In this document: positions 36,059 through 44,074 of the stretch, one piece after another
Numbering within the stretch: the stretch's first letter is position 1
Layout of the letters: each line of letters starts with the position of its first letter
Assembly (NCBI GenBank): GCA_045598705.1
Contig: JAZLMM010000002.1
Coordinates: 1 to 64,000 of the forward strand
Reading direction: 5' to 3'
DNA from: Scatonaster sp045598705
GTDB lineage: Bacteria; Bacillota; Clostridia; Saccharofermentanales; Saccharofermentanaceae
Length of the DNA stretch: 64,000 nucleotides
Program-made: the position numbers and the translations under genes
Notes under the pieces: generated by a model
Told to the model about the DNA's origin: nothing
What the model saw: only the letters and a program-made list of their open reading frames with translations
Databases searched by the model: none

Positions 36059-36823
36059 TTACCAGATTGGTTCGTCATCGTAGTTGTAGTTCCAACCATC
36101 CTGATTCTCTTGATTTGTCTTCTGTTCATCTTGTCGGTTATTGCCTGCTTGCGTCATCTGAGACTGCATCTTATCCTCAATCGAGCTCTCGCGCTGATTA
36201 CGCGACTCCTCCTCAGACTGAGATTGTGAAGCATCCATGCTTGAATCGGACTGACTTCCGTCGCCACCATCCGTTGAACTGCTCTGCTGTTGTTGTTCAG
36301 ACTCCTGTTTAGATTGTTCCTGTTGTTGTTGCTCCTGCTGAGCTTGTTCAAGCATCTTCAAGATCTCGTCATATAAAGTCTGTGCCTGTTCATCATGGCC
36401 ATCACCATCTTCGTTTGCACAATCGTCTTCAGAAAGCACTTCCAAACATTCTTCAAGAATTTCTATTGAATCTTCAATGTGCTCTTCAGAAAGCCAGTCT
36501 TGAGCCATCGTTGCAAGTTTGGACAATGCAATGTTGACACGAATGGGGCATTCTTTGCCCTCTGGCGGATTCAAAGAAAGTGCTTTCTCATACTCATCAA
36601 TCGCATTCTCGTAATCGTAGAGCTGATAACGGATGTTACCATTATTGAAATGAACGATATACTTCTCAGTCAAGTTTCCTACTTCAAGTAATGAGAAATT
36701 CTCAGAGTAATCTTCTTCCGTGTACTTCGAGATGACCCATTCATTGTATGCATAAGTGAAAGCAAACTTAAACAGAATGACAGCAGCAATTGTATAGATA
36801 GTGATAAGAATTGTCTTTTTCAT
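36059..36823 (-). CDS. Membrane-anchored TPR-like protein with low-complexity tail (BatC-like)
   Basis: A 254-aa protein. One N-terminal membrane helix (TILITIYTIAAVILFKFAF, about 3-21) is followed by an extracytoplasmic or cytoplasmic part with one TPR-like repeat (NIRYQLYDYENAIDEYEKALSLNPP, about 57-82, shown here in two pieces by its motif NIRYQLYDYE and EYEKALSLNP). The last 95 residues are Gln/Ser/Glu-rich low complexity ending in a Trp/Tyr/Asp cluster (WNYNYDDEPIW). It overlaps the upstream vWA gene by ATGA. By position it corresponds to BatC of the Bacteroides aerotolerance operon, whose biochemical role is unknown. Confidence 0.8.
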   Translation of the reverse strand: MKKTILITIYTIAAVILFKFAFTYAYNEWVISKYTEEDYSENFSLLEVGNLTEKYIVHFNNGNIRYQLYDYENAIDEYEKALSLNPPEGKECPIRVNIALSKLATMAQDWLSEEHIEDSIEILEECLEVLSEDDCANEDGDGHDEQAQTLYDEILKMLEQAQQEQQQQEQSKQESEQQQQSSSTDGGDGSQSDSSMDASQSQSEEESRNQRESSIEDKMQSQMTQAGNNRQDEQKTNQENQDGWNYNYDDEPIW

Positions 36824-37782
36824 TCTCTTAGTCTCCTCTTATAATAAACTAAGTCGTAAACCAACAGCGCAATCAGCGGAATTGCAAACCAATAGTATGT
36901 ATCAACATACCCAGCTGTCTTGGAAATACCATTTGTCTCTGCCTCATCAAGTTCTGCCTGAACTTCCGCTACAACATCCATGATTGTCTCTTCATCATCA
37001 ATGTGATAATACACGACTCCAAGATCTTCTGCGATGGATTCAAGATTGTCCTCATCCAAATGAGATACCGCCTTGCCATAGCTACCTTCAGACTGCGTCA
37101 TCATGTACGACGGTTCAGTGAAATCATCGTTATATGACTTCACCTTCATGAAACCACCATCTTCCGTTCCATAACCAAGAACAGCACCGGATAGTATATA
37201 CTCATCCGCATCCGCATACGACATCAGTTCCTCTTCCTTTTCCGTAATCTCACCATCACTCAAGAAGAAAACAACCTGAACACGATCATCAAATCGGTCA
37301 GAATGGTTCTTCAGCGTATTGAACATGATCTCGTAAGGAAGATTCAATGAAGTACCATTAGCATAGTACATCGTCTCACCGTTCATACTGTCCAGACAAG
37401 AAAGGATGTTATTCTCATCATCTGTGTAAGGAGACATCATATCCGCACGATTTCCAAAGGCAATTAATCCGAACCGTGCACCTTCGAACTCGTCCATAAT
37501 GTACTTACAGTCTTCTTTGGCAGCATCAATACGTCGACCTTCACCATCAAAGTCTTCAGCTAACATACTCATTGTATTATCAAAAACAAAAAGCACGTCA
37601 ACGTTCAGTTCTTCCACATCAACCTCATATGAGAAAACCATAATTCTAAGGTTAATTGTAAATAGTAGCGCAACAACCAAAATCTGTCTGATGAAGTTCC
37701 AAACACCTTTTCGTTTCATCACCAGAAGGCCTACGCAAATGATTGCCATGATCCAAATTGGCAAAATAGGATGTATCTTCAT
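36820..37782 (-). CDS. vWA-domain membrane protein (BatB-like)
   Basis: A 320-aa protein. Two N-terminal membrane helices (about 5-22 and 33-50) precede a von Willebrand factor A domain with a MIDAS-like VFDNTMSMLAED, where the usual DxSxS reads DNTMS, and a C-terminal helix (YWFAIPLIALLVYDLVYY). The vWA domain carries FFLSDGEITEKEEE. The MIDAS side chains suggest a metal may still bind. Overlaps of four bases on each side imply translational coupling. Confidence 0.85.
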   Translation of the reverse strand: MKIHPILPIWIMAIICVGLLVMKRKGVWNFIRQILVVALLFTINLRIMVFSYEVDVEELNVDVLFVFDNTMSMLAEDFDGEGRRIDAAKEDCKYIMDEFEGARFGLIAFGNRADMMSPYTDDENNILSCLDSMNGETMYYANGTSLNLPYEIMFNTLKNHSDRFDDRVQVVFFLSDGEITEKEEELMSYADADEYILSGAVLGYGTEDGGFMKVKSYNDDFTEPSYMMTQSEGSYGKAVSHLDEDNLESIAEDLGVVYYHIDDEETIMDVVAEVQAELDEAETNGISKTAGYVDTYYWFAIPLIALLVYDLVYYKRRLRE

Positions 37783-38831
37783 ATTCTTATCCTTCTACCT
37801 ACCGCATAATATACCACTAGTGCAATGGTTGCACAGGCAACTATGGCTTCTGGGTATTCCGTTATTACAATGTCACTCTTATAGATGGTATACGTATCCG
37901 TACCTTCAAGTGCTTCAACCATTTGATCAGCCATATCATCCATATCAAGCGTAAAGATATCACCACCCGTATCCTTACAAGATTGTTCAAACATATCGAA
38001 ATCTCTAACTTCAGATTGTCTTGGCGTAACACCAAATACAATTACGTTGTACTTCTTACAAAGCCCAAGTGCCTCTTCAAGATGAACATACGAATCTTCA
38101 CTTGTAATGTTTTCTACCTGATTATCCGTACAAAGGATAATGACTCGCGTTCTCGTTTCATCTTCTTTCAGTTCAGGAAATTGGAACATGGTAGATACAA
38201 GCCCCTCACCTGAAATAGAAGATCCATGATAATCCGGATCAGGAGTCTTTACTGTACCATCAATCATGTACATGAATTGACTCTCAGATTCTGCATTGGG
38301 GAATCTGGTAATACCGGTATACGAATCCACATACTTTGTCGCCAGACGACATGACTCTTCTAGTTTATCCAGCACCTCAATAATGTACTCGTAATCATTA
38401 GTTAGAGGGACCAATTGAACAGTCTTACAATTGAATATCGTAATACCGAATCTTTCACCTTGTAATCCATTTACAAAGTCTTTGAGTTCACGAACAGTTT
38501 CCAAGTCGATCTCAAATGCCGAGTAGGAAGTATCCAAGCAAACATAGATATCTCTGTTATGAATCTCTGTCACTTTCTGACGTGCACGGAACGGACGGGC
38601 AATCAACATCATCAGGAAAGATAATGCGACCGCAAGACTAACAATCATTGTCACACTACAAATCCTATACTCAAGCATTCTCTGCTTGAAGTACTTCATG
38701 CCTTCAACCACTTCAGTATTGGCAACCTTACGTCCATCCAAATACTTCTTTCTGGCACCAAATGAAATCAATGTCAGTACAAAGATGACAGGAATGCCGA
38801 TGTATATTGCATATGGATTCTTTAATTCCAT
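37779..38831 (-). CDS. vWA-domain membrane protein (BatA-like)
   Basis: A 350-aa protein with the same layout as its neighbour: an N-terminal helix (IYIGIPVIFVLTLISFG), a second near 58-80, a vWA domain with an intact MIDAS VCLDTSYSAF (DxSxS), and a C-terminal helix (AIVACATIALVVYYAV). It probably forms a hetero-complex with the second vWA protein at the membrane. It is coupled to neighbours by 4- and 10-base overlaps. Confidence 0.87.
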   Translation of the reverse strand: MELKNPYAIYIGIPVIFVLTLISFGARKKYLDGRKVANTEVVEGMKYFKQRMLEYRICSVTMIVSLAVALSFLMMLIARPFRARQKVTEIHNRDIYVCLDTSYSAFEIDLETVRELKDFVNGLQGERFGITIFNCKTVQLVPLTNDYEYIIEVLDKLEESCRLATKYVDSYTGITRFPNAESESQFMYMIDGTVKTPDPDYHGSSISGEGLVSTMFQFPELKEDETRTRVIILCTDNQVENITSEDSYVHLEEALGLCKKYNVIVFGVTPRQSEVRDFDMFEQSCKDTGGDIFTLDMDDMADQMVEALEGTDTYTIYKSDIVITEYPEAIVACATIALVVYYAVGRRIRI

Positions 38832-39334
38832 GACAAAATCACCCTCCTTGCATCTTCCACCGAAGAGAGCGTCTCTTTGTCACTTCGAGCCGCAAACTCA
38901 GGTGCATAGAATTCTTCAATCAAATAACTGATACTGATATTTCTAGCCTTTAACTCATTTAATGAGAAGTTCTGTGCCTCAATACCGGTTAAATCGTATA
39001 CGAACATACGAACGATAGCTGAAAGCTCCTGGTGAGCAATACGTGTATCCATTTGACCGGCACGATACTGCTGCTCAACTGCATTGATCTTTGCAAGATA
39101 CTCATTCTTGGCGACAGGTAGAGACTTCGGTCTAAATACTGAGATATTCGGACTAGCCGGAACATTACTTTTCTTCAAGAATTTTCGCAATAAATAGATT
39201 GTCAACAAAATGACAATGGATGTGGCTATCACTGCAATCGTAATCCAAATCGGAAGACGACTGTAGGAAAATGGATCCTGCAGATCAACGGATATTGGCA
39301 AATCTGTGCCGCTGCAGAAGATTGGTGATCTCAT
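38822..39334 (-). CDS. Single-pass membrane protein of the Bat-like operon (DUF4381-like)
   Basis: A 170-aa protein with one membrane helix (PIWITIAVIATSIVILLTIYLL, about 29-50 by its core IAVIATSIVILL). A basic stretch follows, then a soluble C-terminal helical domain with KINAVEQQYRAGQMDTR. Position between DUF58 and vWA genes matches the DUF4381-type protein of other such operons. GGAAG precedes ATG 39,334, which lies inside the DUF58 gene (50-base overlap). Role unknown. Confidence 0.75.
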   Translation of the reverse strand: MRSPIFCSGTDLPISVDLQDPFSYSRLPIWITIAVIATSIVILLTIYLLRKFLKKSNVPASPNISVFRPKSLPVAKNEYLAKINAVEQQYRAGQMDTRIAHQELSAIVRMFVYDLTGIEAQNFSLNELKARNISISYLIEEFYAPEFAARSDKETLSSVEDARRVILSWN

Positions 39335-40160
39335 TCGTCACTTCCTCCTTACTTCCGATCTCTGTTGACATGATTGCATGATGCAGAAGTTTCTTCTCGT
39401 TCTCCATCATGATGCGTTCTTTCGCTTCTTTCTCCAACTTAATCATTTTCTTATCCTCAGTGATAAAACGAGGAAGATAACGATTCTGTTGCACTTTGAA
39501 AGAATGGGCACCTGTAACATCAACATCGTTAATATTGACGAACAGGAGGTCATGCTGGCAAATCAGTTTCTTAAGAATATCGTTCGAAACGGAACTTGTT
39601 CCCGCCTGATCCGTGATAACAAACACAACCATCTTTCTCTTGAAGTTCTTGAGAAGATACTCTAAAGATTGATTCAAATCTGATTTAGAGGAACGTTGTA
39701 CATCACTGTCGTATGATGCCAGAATATTCTCAATATCATAGAGTCTTGTCCGTAGCGGGAAGAACTTCATTTTCCCATCTACGTTATAGATAGAACCTAC
39801 AAAATCCCCATTCGAATAAGCAAGATAAGCCAAAGTTCCGGCTGAATAGATGGCAACATCTTTTTTCTCTTCCATGGACTGTGTATGAGCATTCATCTTG
39901 CTTCCTGTATCAAAGACAATCATGATATTGTGCTTCTTCTCAGCAATATAACGCTTAATCAGAAGCATTCGGCTACGCGAAGAAGCTTTCCAGTCGATAT
40001 CTCGAATGTTATCGCCGGGAATATATTCACGCAAATCTTCGAAATTCAGGCTACGTCCCATAAACACGGACTTGTAAGAACCGTCGAGGATACTGGTTGC
40101 CTTGATCTTCGTATGAATCGAGATGTTTGCTCGAATCTTAGTAATATAATCCAAATTCAT
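39285..40160 (-). CDS. DUF58 domain protein
   Basis: A 291-aa protein with the DUF58 signature in pieces: SFMGRS-like SVFMGRSLNFEDLREY and PGDNIRDIDWKAS, followed by vWA-like strands (IMIVFDTGSKM; VVFVITDQAG). No clear membrane helix. DUF58 proteins are nearly always encoded next to a MoxR ATPase and are thought to be its clients or adaptors. It overlaps moxR by four bases. Confidence 0.9.
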   Translation of the reverse strand: MNLDYITKIRANISIHTKIKATSILDGSYKSVFMGRSLNFEDLREYIPGDNIRDIDWKASSRSRMLLIKRYIAEKKHNIMIVFDTGSKMNAHTQSMEEKKDVAIYSAGTLAYLAYSNGDFVGSIYNVDGKMKFFPLRTRLYDIENILASYDSDVQRSSKSDLNQSLEYLLKNFKRKMVVFVITDQAGTSSVSNDILKKLICQHDLLFVNINDVDVTGAHSFKVQQNRYLPRFITEDKKMIKLEKEAKERIMMENEKKLLHHAIMSTEIGSKEEVTNEITNLLQRHRFANIR

Positions 40161-41146
40161 GGTGTCTGAACTGCTCCAACAATCTTGTCGATAATCTGTT
40201 CTACTGTCACGCCATCAGCCACTGCCGCGAAGTTCAAGGAAATACGATGACGAAGTACACTGTGAATCAATGTCTTTACATCATCAGGTGTCACATAACT
40301 GCGGCCGTTGATTAGGGCAACCGCTTTGGACACTTCCATCAATGCGATACAACCACGGGTACTGGAACCAAGTGTGATGTATTCTGCAAGATCTTTACCA
40401 ATCGCTGCAGCAGGATTTCTAGTTGCACTTACAATATTGATGATATACTTCTTGATTGCATCATCTATATAGACTCTCTTTGCCATCTGCTGTAAGAAAT
40501 AAACATCTTCAAGTTCAACCACTGCTTCTGACTTGGAGAAAACATCCTTCTCAATACGATTAAGGATTTCGAACTCTTCGTCTTTATTCGGATAATCAAT
40601 CTTCTCTTTCAGCAAGAAACGGTCAAGCTGTGCCTCAGAAAGAAGATAGGTTCCTTCCTGCTCGATTGGGTTCTGTGTTGCTATAACCGTGAAGATCTTC
40701 GGCATTGCGTAATTGTATCCACCAATCGTAGTCTGGTGTTCCTGCATGACTTCAAGCATAGCACTCTGTGTCTTCGCACTAGAACGGTTGATCTCATCGA
40801 GAAGAACGAAGTTTGCATAAACAGGACCAAGCTTTGTTTCAAAGGTATTGGTCGTATAGTTGAAGATCTGTGTACCGATAATATCACTCGGCAGAAGGTC
40901 TGGTGTACACTGAATACGGGAGAACTTACCATTTACAGCATCCGTCAATGTCTTGGCCGCTGTTGTCTTAGCAAGACCCGGAACGGACTCCAGCAAGATG
41001 TGTCCATTGGAAATGATTGAAATCAATAATGACCAACCAAGTCGTGTCTGACCTACCATCTTTCTATAGTAATAATCGTTAATCTTGGAAATGATCGTTT
41101 TGCTCTTCTCCAATTCAACATTCGTAATTTCAGAATGATTTTCCAT
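40157..41146 (-). CDS. MoxR-family AAA+ ATPase
   Basis: A 329-aa ATPase. Walker A is SVPGLAKTTAAK (near 58-69), Walker B FVLLDEINRSSAK, sensor 1 VIATQNPIEQEGTY and sensor 2 STRGCIAL. MoxR proteins act as chaperone-like assembly factors for vWA-domain partners. Here the partners would be the two vWA proteins four genes down. It heads the operon with a consensus promoter 18 bases from the ATG and GGAAGGAG as ribosome site. Confidence 0.94.
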   Translation of the reverse strand: MENHSEITNVELEKSKTIISKINDYYYRKMVGQTRLGWSLLISIISNGHILLESVPGLAKTTAAKTLTDAVNGKFSRIQCTPDLLPSDIIGTQIFNYTTNTFETKLGPVYANFVLLDEINRSSAKTQSAMLEVMQEHQTTIGGYNYAMPKIFTVIATQNPIEQEGTYLLSEAQLDRFLLKEKIDYPNKDEEFEILNRIEKDVFSKSEAVVELEDVYFLQQMAKRVYIDDAIKKYIINIVSATRNPAAAIGKDLAEYITLGSSTRGCIALMEVSKAVALINGRSYVTPDDVKTLIHSVLRHRISLNFAAVADGVTVEQIIDKIVGAVQTP

Positions 41147-41163
41147 TTAATATCTCCTTCCAA

Positions 41164-41192
41164 ATAACAAATCTATCGGGTAAGATTGTCAA
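41164..41192 (-). promoter_or_regulatory. Promoter of the MoxR/Bat-like operon
   Basis: Minus strand TTGACA (41,192-41,187), 17-nt spacer, TGTTAT (41,169-41,164). The untranslated leader would be only about 10-12 bases. Confidence 0.75.
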
Positions 41193-41320
41193 ACAAAATA
41201 TACCTCATATATACTATTGCAAATATAGGCACAATGCAAATCACAATTCTTCCCTTTTTGCACTTCGAAATATATGACGACACTCAGCTTCGTTGTGTTG
41301 CATTTTTTTGAAAATATATA

Positions 41321-41349
41321 AATTAAAGGACCATCCGTACAGATGGTCC
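41321..41349 (-). terminator. Terminator of tRNA-Leu(CAA)
   Basis: Minus strand GGACCATC (41,349-41,342) pairs with GATGGTCC (41,335-41,328), followed by TTTAATTT. The remaining 41,193-41,320 shows no gene. Confidence 0.75.
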
Positions 41350-41367
41350 TCAAATAATGTCTTGCAT

Positions 41368-41453
41368 TGGTGGGGCTGATGGGACTTGAACCCATACGAT
41401 TTTAAGGTCGGCAGATTTTGAGTCTGCTGCGTCTGCCATTCCGCCACAACCCC
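41368..41453 (-). tRNA. tRNA-Leu (anticodon CAA)
   Basis: Class II tRNA with acceptor GGGGTTG/CAGCCCC and anticodon stem GCAGA/TCTGC enclosing CTCAAAA, giving anticodon CAA, which reads UUG. CCA is encoded (41,368-41,370). Confidence 0.95.
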
Positions 41454-41467
41454 GAATGACGGTCACT

Positions 41468-41497
41468 ATATTAGCACAACAGAATTTACCTTGTCAA
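41468..41497 (-). promoter_or_regulatory. Promoter of tRNA-Leu(CAA)
   Basis: Minus strand TTGACA (41,497-41,492), 18-nt spacer, TAATAT (41,473-41,468). The -35 overlaps the galE stop codon region. Confidence 0.75.
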
Positions 41498-42501
41498 TTC
41501 AAATTCAAGTTCTTGGCAAAACGATATGAATCCTTGCACATTTTCTCTAAATCAAATTGTGCTTTCCAACCTAATTCGTCAAAAGCTTTAGACGGATCGG
41601 AGTAACATGTTGCAATATCGCCTGGTCGTCTGCTTACGATCTGATAGGGAATCTCAATACTGTTGGCCTTCTCAAAAGCATGAACAATATCTAATACACT
41701 GTAGCCGATACCCGTACCCAGGTTGTAAATATAGACATCTGCGCCACTGCCAAACTTCTGCATCACCGAAACATGTCCTTTGGCCAGATCAACAACATGA
41801 ATGTAATCTCGCACGCCTGTTCCATCAGGTGTGTCATAATCATCGCCAAACACGCGCAAGTACGGCAACTCACCGACTGCTACTTTCATGATATAGGGCA
41901 TTAAGTTATTCGGAATACCATTGGGTTCTTCACCCAATAGCCCACTCTCATGTGCACCGATCGGATTGAAGTATCTAAGTAGAATGACATGCCAATTGGG
42001 ATGGGCCATCCGATAATCCATCAAGATTCGCTCCAGCATCTTCTTGGTCTCACCATAAGGATTCGTTGTAGTACCAAGCGGGCAGTTCTCTGTAATCGGA
42101 ATTACTTCCGGAACACCATATACCGTCGCAGAGGAGGAGAAAATGATTTTACTCACGTCAAACTTCTCCATAACGTGAATAAGGTTCAACGTTCCCCCAA
42201 CATTATTATTATAGTACTCCCATGGCTTCGCAACGCTCTCACCCACCGCTTTCAAACCAGCAAAATGAATGACTGCATCAATTCTATTCTCTTCGAAGAT
42301 TGGAACAAGTTCATGCTCGTTGCGCATATCTGCCTGGTAGAACTTCGGACGTTTTCCGGTAATCTTCTCTATCCGATCAAGGACTTCAAGCTTTGCATTA
42401 CTAAGATTATCGAAAATCACAACATCATGTCCAGCTTCAAGAAGCTCAACACAAGTATGTGAACCAATATATCCAATACCACCGGTAACAAGAATAATCA
42501 T
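41494..42501 (-). CDS. galE: UDP-glucose 4-epimerase
   Basis: A 335-aa short-chain dehydrogenase-fold enzyme that interconverts UDP-glucose and UDP-galactose with bound NAD. The Rossmann motif is TGGIGYIGSH near residues 6-15, and the catalytic Ser and YxxxK are in SSSATVYG and NPYGETKKMLE. GVRDYIHVVDLAKGH and the C-terminal RRPGDIATCYSDP are typical of GalE. The enzyme supplies UDP-galactose for envelope glycans or allows galactose use; no Leloir genes are adjacent. Confidence 0.95.
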   Translation of the reverse strand: MIILVTGGIGYIGSHTCVELLEAGHDVVIFDNLSNAKLEVLDRIEKITGKRPKFYQADMRNEHELVPIFEENRIDAVIHFAGLKAVGESVAKPWEYYNNNVGGTLNLIHVMEKFDVSKIIFSSSATVYGVPEVIPITENCPLGTTTNPYGETKKMLERILMDYRMAHPNWHVILLRYFNPIGAHESGLLGEEPNGIPNNLMPYIMKVAVGELPYLRVFGDDYDTPDGTGVRDYIHVVDLAKGHVSVMQKFGSGADVYIYNLGTGIGYSVLDIVHAFEKANSIEIPYQIVSRRPGDIATCYSDPSKAFDELGWKAQFDLEKMCKDSYRFAKNLNLN

Positions 42502-42525
42502 ATCTTACGTCCTCGTTTCCTGTAA

Positions 42526-42534
42526 ATTATACCA
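42526..42534 (-). promoter_or_regulatory. Extended -10 promoter of galE
   Basis: Minus strand TGGTATAAT (TGn plus TATAAT), 25 bases before the galE start. The -35 region is weak (GTGCTT at 17-nt spacing). Confidence 0.55.
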
Positions 42535-42588
42535 AATTTCTCACGGGCAAGCACTTTTGCATCCTATCCATTCAAGTCCGTTCAAATT

Positions 42589-43170
42589 CTATTTAATACC
42601 AAGGTATGCCAGTTCTTTCTCATATTCCTCCATCGGCATGAAATCGGGAGTTCTTCGAATGAAATCCTCAAAACTGATTCTTTGCTCAATTGTCCAGTCA
42701 AGCTCACGGTCACTGGGGAAAAAAGACTCACCGAAATTTTCTATATACAGATTATTTGCCTTTATCATGGATTGACGGTAGAAGTCAACAGCAGCACTAC
42801 CGTTCGCTGTACAATACCACTTATACAATTCATTAAATCTGTTATATACATCGTCATCATATGAACTGTATAAACCAACGATCTCATCATAGGTAATTAT
42901 CTCACGATCTGGCTCATATATCTCATAGCAATGAATGAACAATTCCAACAATCCTGAAAAAAGAACTAAATCATCAGCCACCTTGTCGCATAGATAGAGA
43001 CCGGTTTCATTGATTTCTCTATCTGTGTTCTTTTTCACAGACATTCTATTTAGCTTTTCTATGTATTCAGCCCTGAATTCTTCCTGCGAATGTTTTGTTC
43101 CGCATCCTGTTGTCAATAAAACCGATGAAAAGCATATTAGAATGAATAATAACGAAATGATCCTTTTCAT
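42589..43170 (-). CDS. Putative lipoprotein of unknown function
   Basis: A 193-aa protein; start 43,170 follows GAGGAGA. The N-terminus is a lipoprotein signal (MKRIISLLFILICFSSVLLT) with lipobox LTTGC, cysteine near residue 23. The mature part is acidic and mostly helical, with no domain I recognise (YDEIVGLYSSYDDDVYNRF; SFEDFIRRTPDFM). It should be anchored outside the membrane. Neighbouring genes are unrelated. Confidence 0.8.
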   Translation of the reverse strand: MKRIISLLFILICFSSVLLTTGCGTKHSQEEFRAEYIEKLNRMSVKKNTDREINETGLYLCDKVADDLVLFSGLLELFIHCYEIYEPDREIITYDEIVGLYSSYDDDVYNRFNELYKWYCTANGSAAVDFYRQSMIKANNLYIENFGESFFPSDRELDWTIEQRISFEDFIRRTPDFMPMEEYEKELAYLGIK

Positions 43171-43301
43171 AATTGCAGTTCTCCTCGTCTTTTTGTGACC
43201 GTTACCGAACTTTGAATGAATCACAGAGTTCGTACCTTCTCAATATAGCATAAAAGGCCCTATTATTCACTCCATTCATTGAAAACTTAGTTGCCTATAC
43301 C

Positions 43302-43346
43302 CAAAAAAATCCGAACCTCTTACCATCAGGTATAAGGTTCGGATTT
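43302..43346 (-). terminator. Terminator of the tRNA-Met/Tyr transcript
   Basis: Minus strand AAATCCGAACCT (43,346-43,335) pairs with AGGTTCGGATTT (43,318-43,307), followed by more T. It lies 9 bases past the tRNA-Tyr CCA. Confidence 0.9.
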
Positions 43347-43354
43347 GTCCATTT

Positions 43355-43439
43355 TGGTGGGAGAAGGTGGATTCGAACCACCGAAGTCGGTGACAACAGA
43401 TTTACAGTCTGCCCCCTTTGGCCGCTCGGGAATTCTCCC
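43355..43439 (-). tRNA. tRNA-Tyr (anticodon GTA)
   Basis: Class II tRNA with acceptor GGGAGAA/TTCTCCC and anticodon stem CAGA/TCTG enclosing the loop CTGTAAA, anticodon GTA. CCA is encoded. It is co-transcribed with the upstream CAT tRNA. Confidence 0.95.
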
Positions 43440-43468
43440 ATATATAGAATTGTCAATTAGCTTCAATT

Positions 43469-43545
43469 TGGTGGGCCTTCAGGGACTCGAACCCAAGACC
43501 GACCGGTTATGAGCCGGTTGCTCTAACCAACTGAGCTAAAGGCCC
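43469..43545 (-). tRNA. tRNA with CAT anticodon (elongator Met or Ile2)
   Basis: Acceptor GGGCCTT/AAGGCCC, anticodon stem ACCGG/CCGGT enclosing CTCATAA, encoded CCA. It is not an initiator. C4-G69 and C5-G68 pairs, which the lysidine synthase TilS favours in E. coli tRNA-Ile2, are present, so this may be the AUA-reading tRNA-Ile2 rather than elongator Met; the sequence alone does not settle it. Confidence 0.9.
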
Positions 43546-43588
43546 GCTTGTGTTTGAGTTAGTACCCATCTCTCAAAGCGCAAGAAAG

Positions 43589-43617
43589 ATTATACCGATA
43601 AACACCTAAGACGTCAA
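43589..43617 (-). promoter_or_regulatory. Promoter of the tRNA-CAT / tRNA-Tyr transcript
   Basis: Minus strand TTGACG (43,617-43,612), 17-nt spacer, TATAAT (43,594-43,589). Confidence 0.85.
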
Positions 43618-43731
43618 CACCTTTTTTCGAAAAACTAATATACTCCATCATATTCGATGTAATGCAGAACCGCAAACCACTGAAATGAGTGGAAACAGCA
43701 ATCCTCGTACGACAGATAGAGATATGAAAAG

Positions 43732-44048
43732 GAGTTGTCTCAAAAGAAAAATGAGATAGGCCCTAACTCCCAGTCAAAGAAGATATTGTTCCAAAACAAT
43801 ATAAGCGCTTCAGATAGAAATTCATGTATAAACGTTAAAATGAAGGAAATGCGTGTATGCTTTTGCCATGTAAATACACGCAAAAGCTTCAAAACTTCAT
43901 ATATGCGTGTAGCTCTTTATTACGCTAGTACACGCAAAAAGAGCTAATCAGCAATTATACGTGTATTTACGCTCATGGCAAACAAAGAAGGGCTGTCTCA
44001 TTGTGAAGTTTCAACCTTTGATGTTCACTTCATTTTGAGACAGCCCTC
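43732..44048. repeat. Non-coding 317-bp element with inverted ends and interleaved inner repeats
   Basis: The ends read GAGTTGTCTCAAAA (43,732) and, in reverse, GAGGGCTGTCTCAAAA (44,048), the kind of TGTCTCA inverted ends seen on some Firmicutes insertion sequences. Inside are two tandem units (43,851-43,887 and 43,905-43,944), each with a 7-bp arm pair GCGTGTA/TACACGC and a second, interleaved arm pair whose sequence differs (GCTTTT/AAAAGC versus GCTCTTT/AAAGAGC). A reverse copy of unit 1 sequence lies at 43,960-43,981. There is no credible protein. It may be a MITE remnant or a structured RNA. Confidence 0.55.
43989..44047 (-). terminator. Long hairpin, probable asd terminator
   Basis: AGGGCTGTCTCA (43,989-44,000) and TGAGACAGCCCT (44,036-44,047) pair perfectly and the stem extends inward by GAAGT/ACTTC. 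On the minus strand it lies 28 bases after the asd stop and is followed by TCTTTGTTT, so it can end asd transcription. Confidence 0.6.
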
Positions 44049-44074
44049 TGAATCAATCTATTGATAAAAATGAT

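Noticed and set aside
43851..43944. H-type pseudoknot in each inner repeat unit
   Set aside because: The linker between A' and B' is 0-2 bases, too short to cross a 7-bp stem, so alternative hairpins are more likely than a pseudoknot.
43851..43945. CRISPR-like or integron attC-like repeats
   Set aside because: There are only two units, with short inverted arms rather than direct repeats of 25-40 bases with unique spacers, and no attC core sites or cas genes.
43735..43947. 70-codon TTG-start frame in the repeat element
   Set aside because: No ribosome site, and it runs through inverted repeats; the pairing arms explain the sequence better than a protein.
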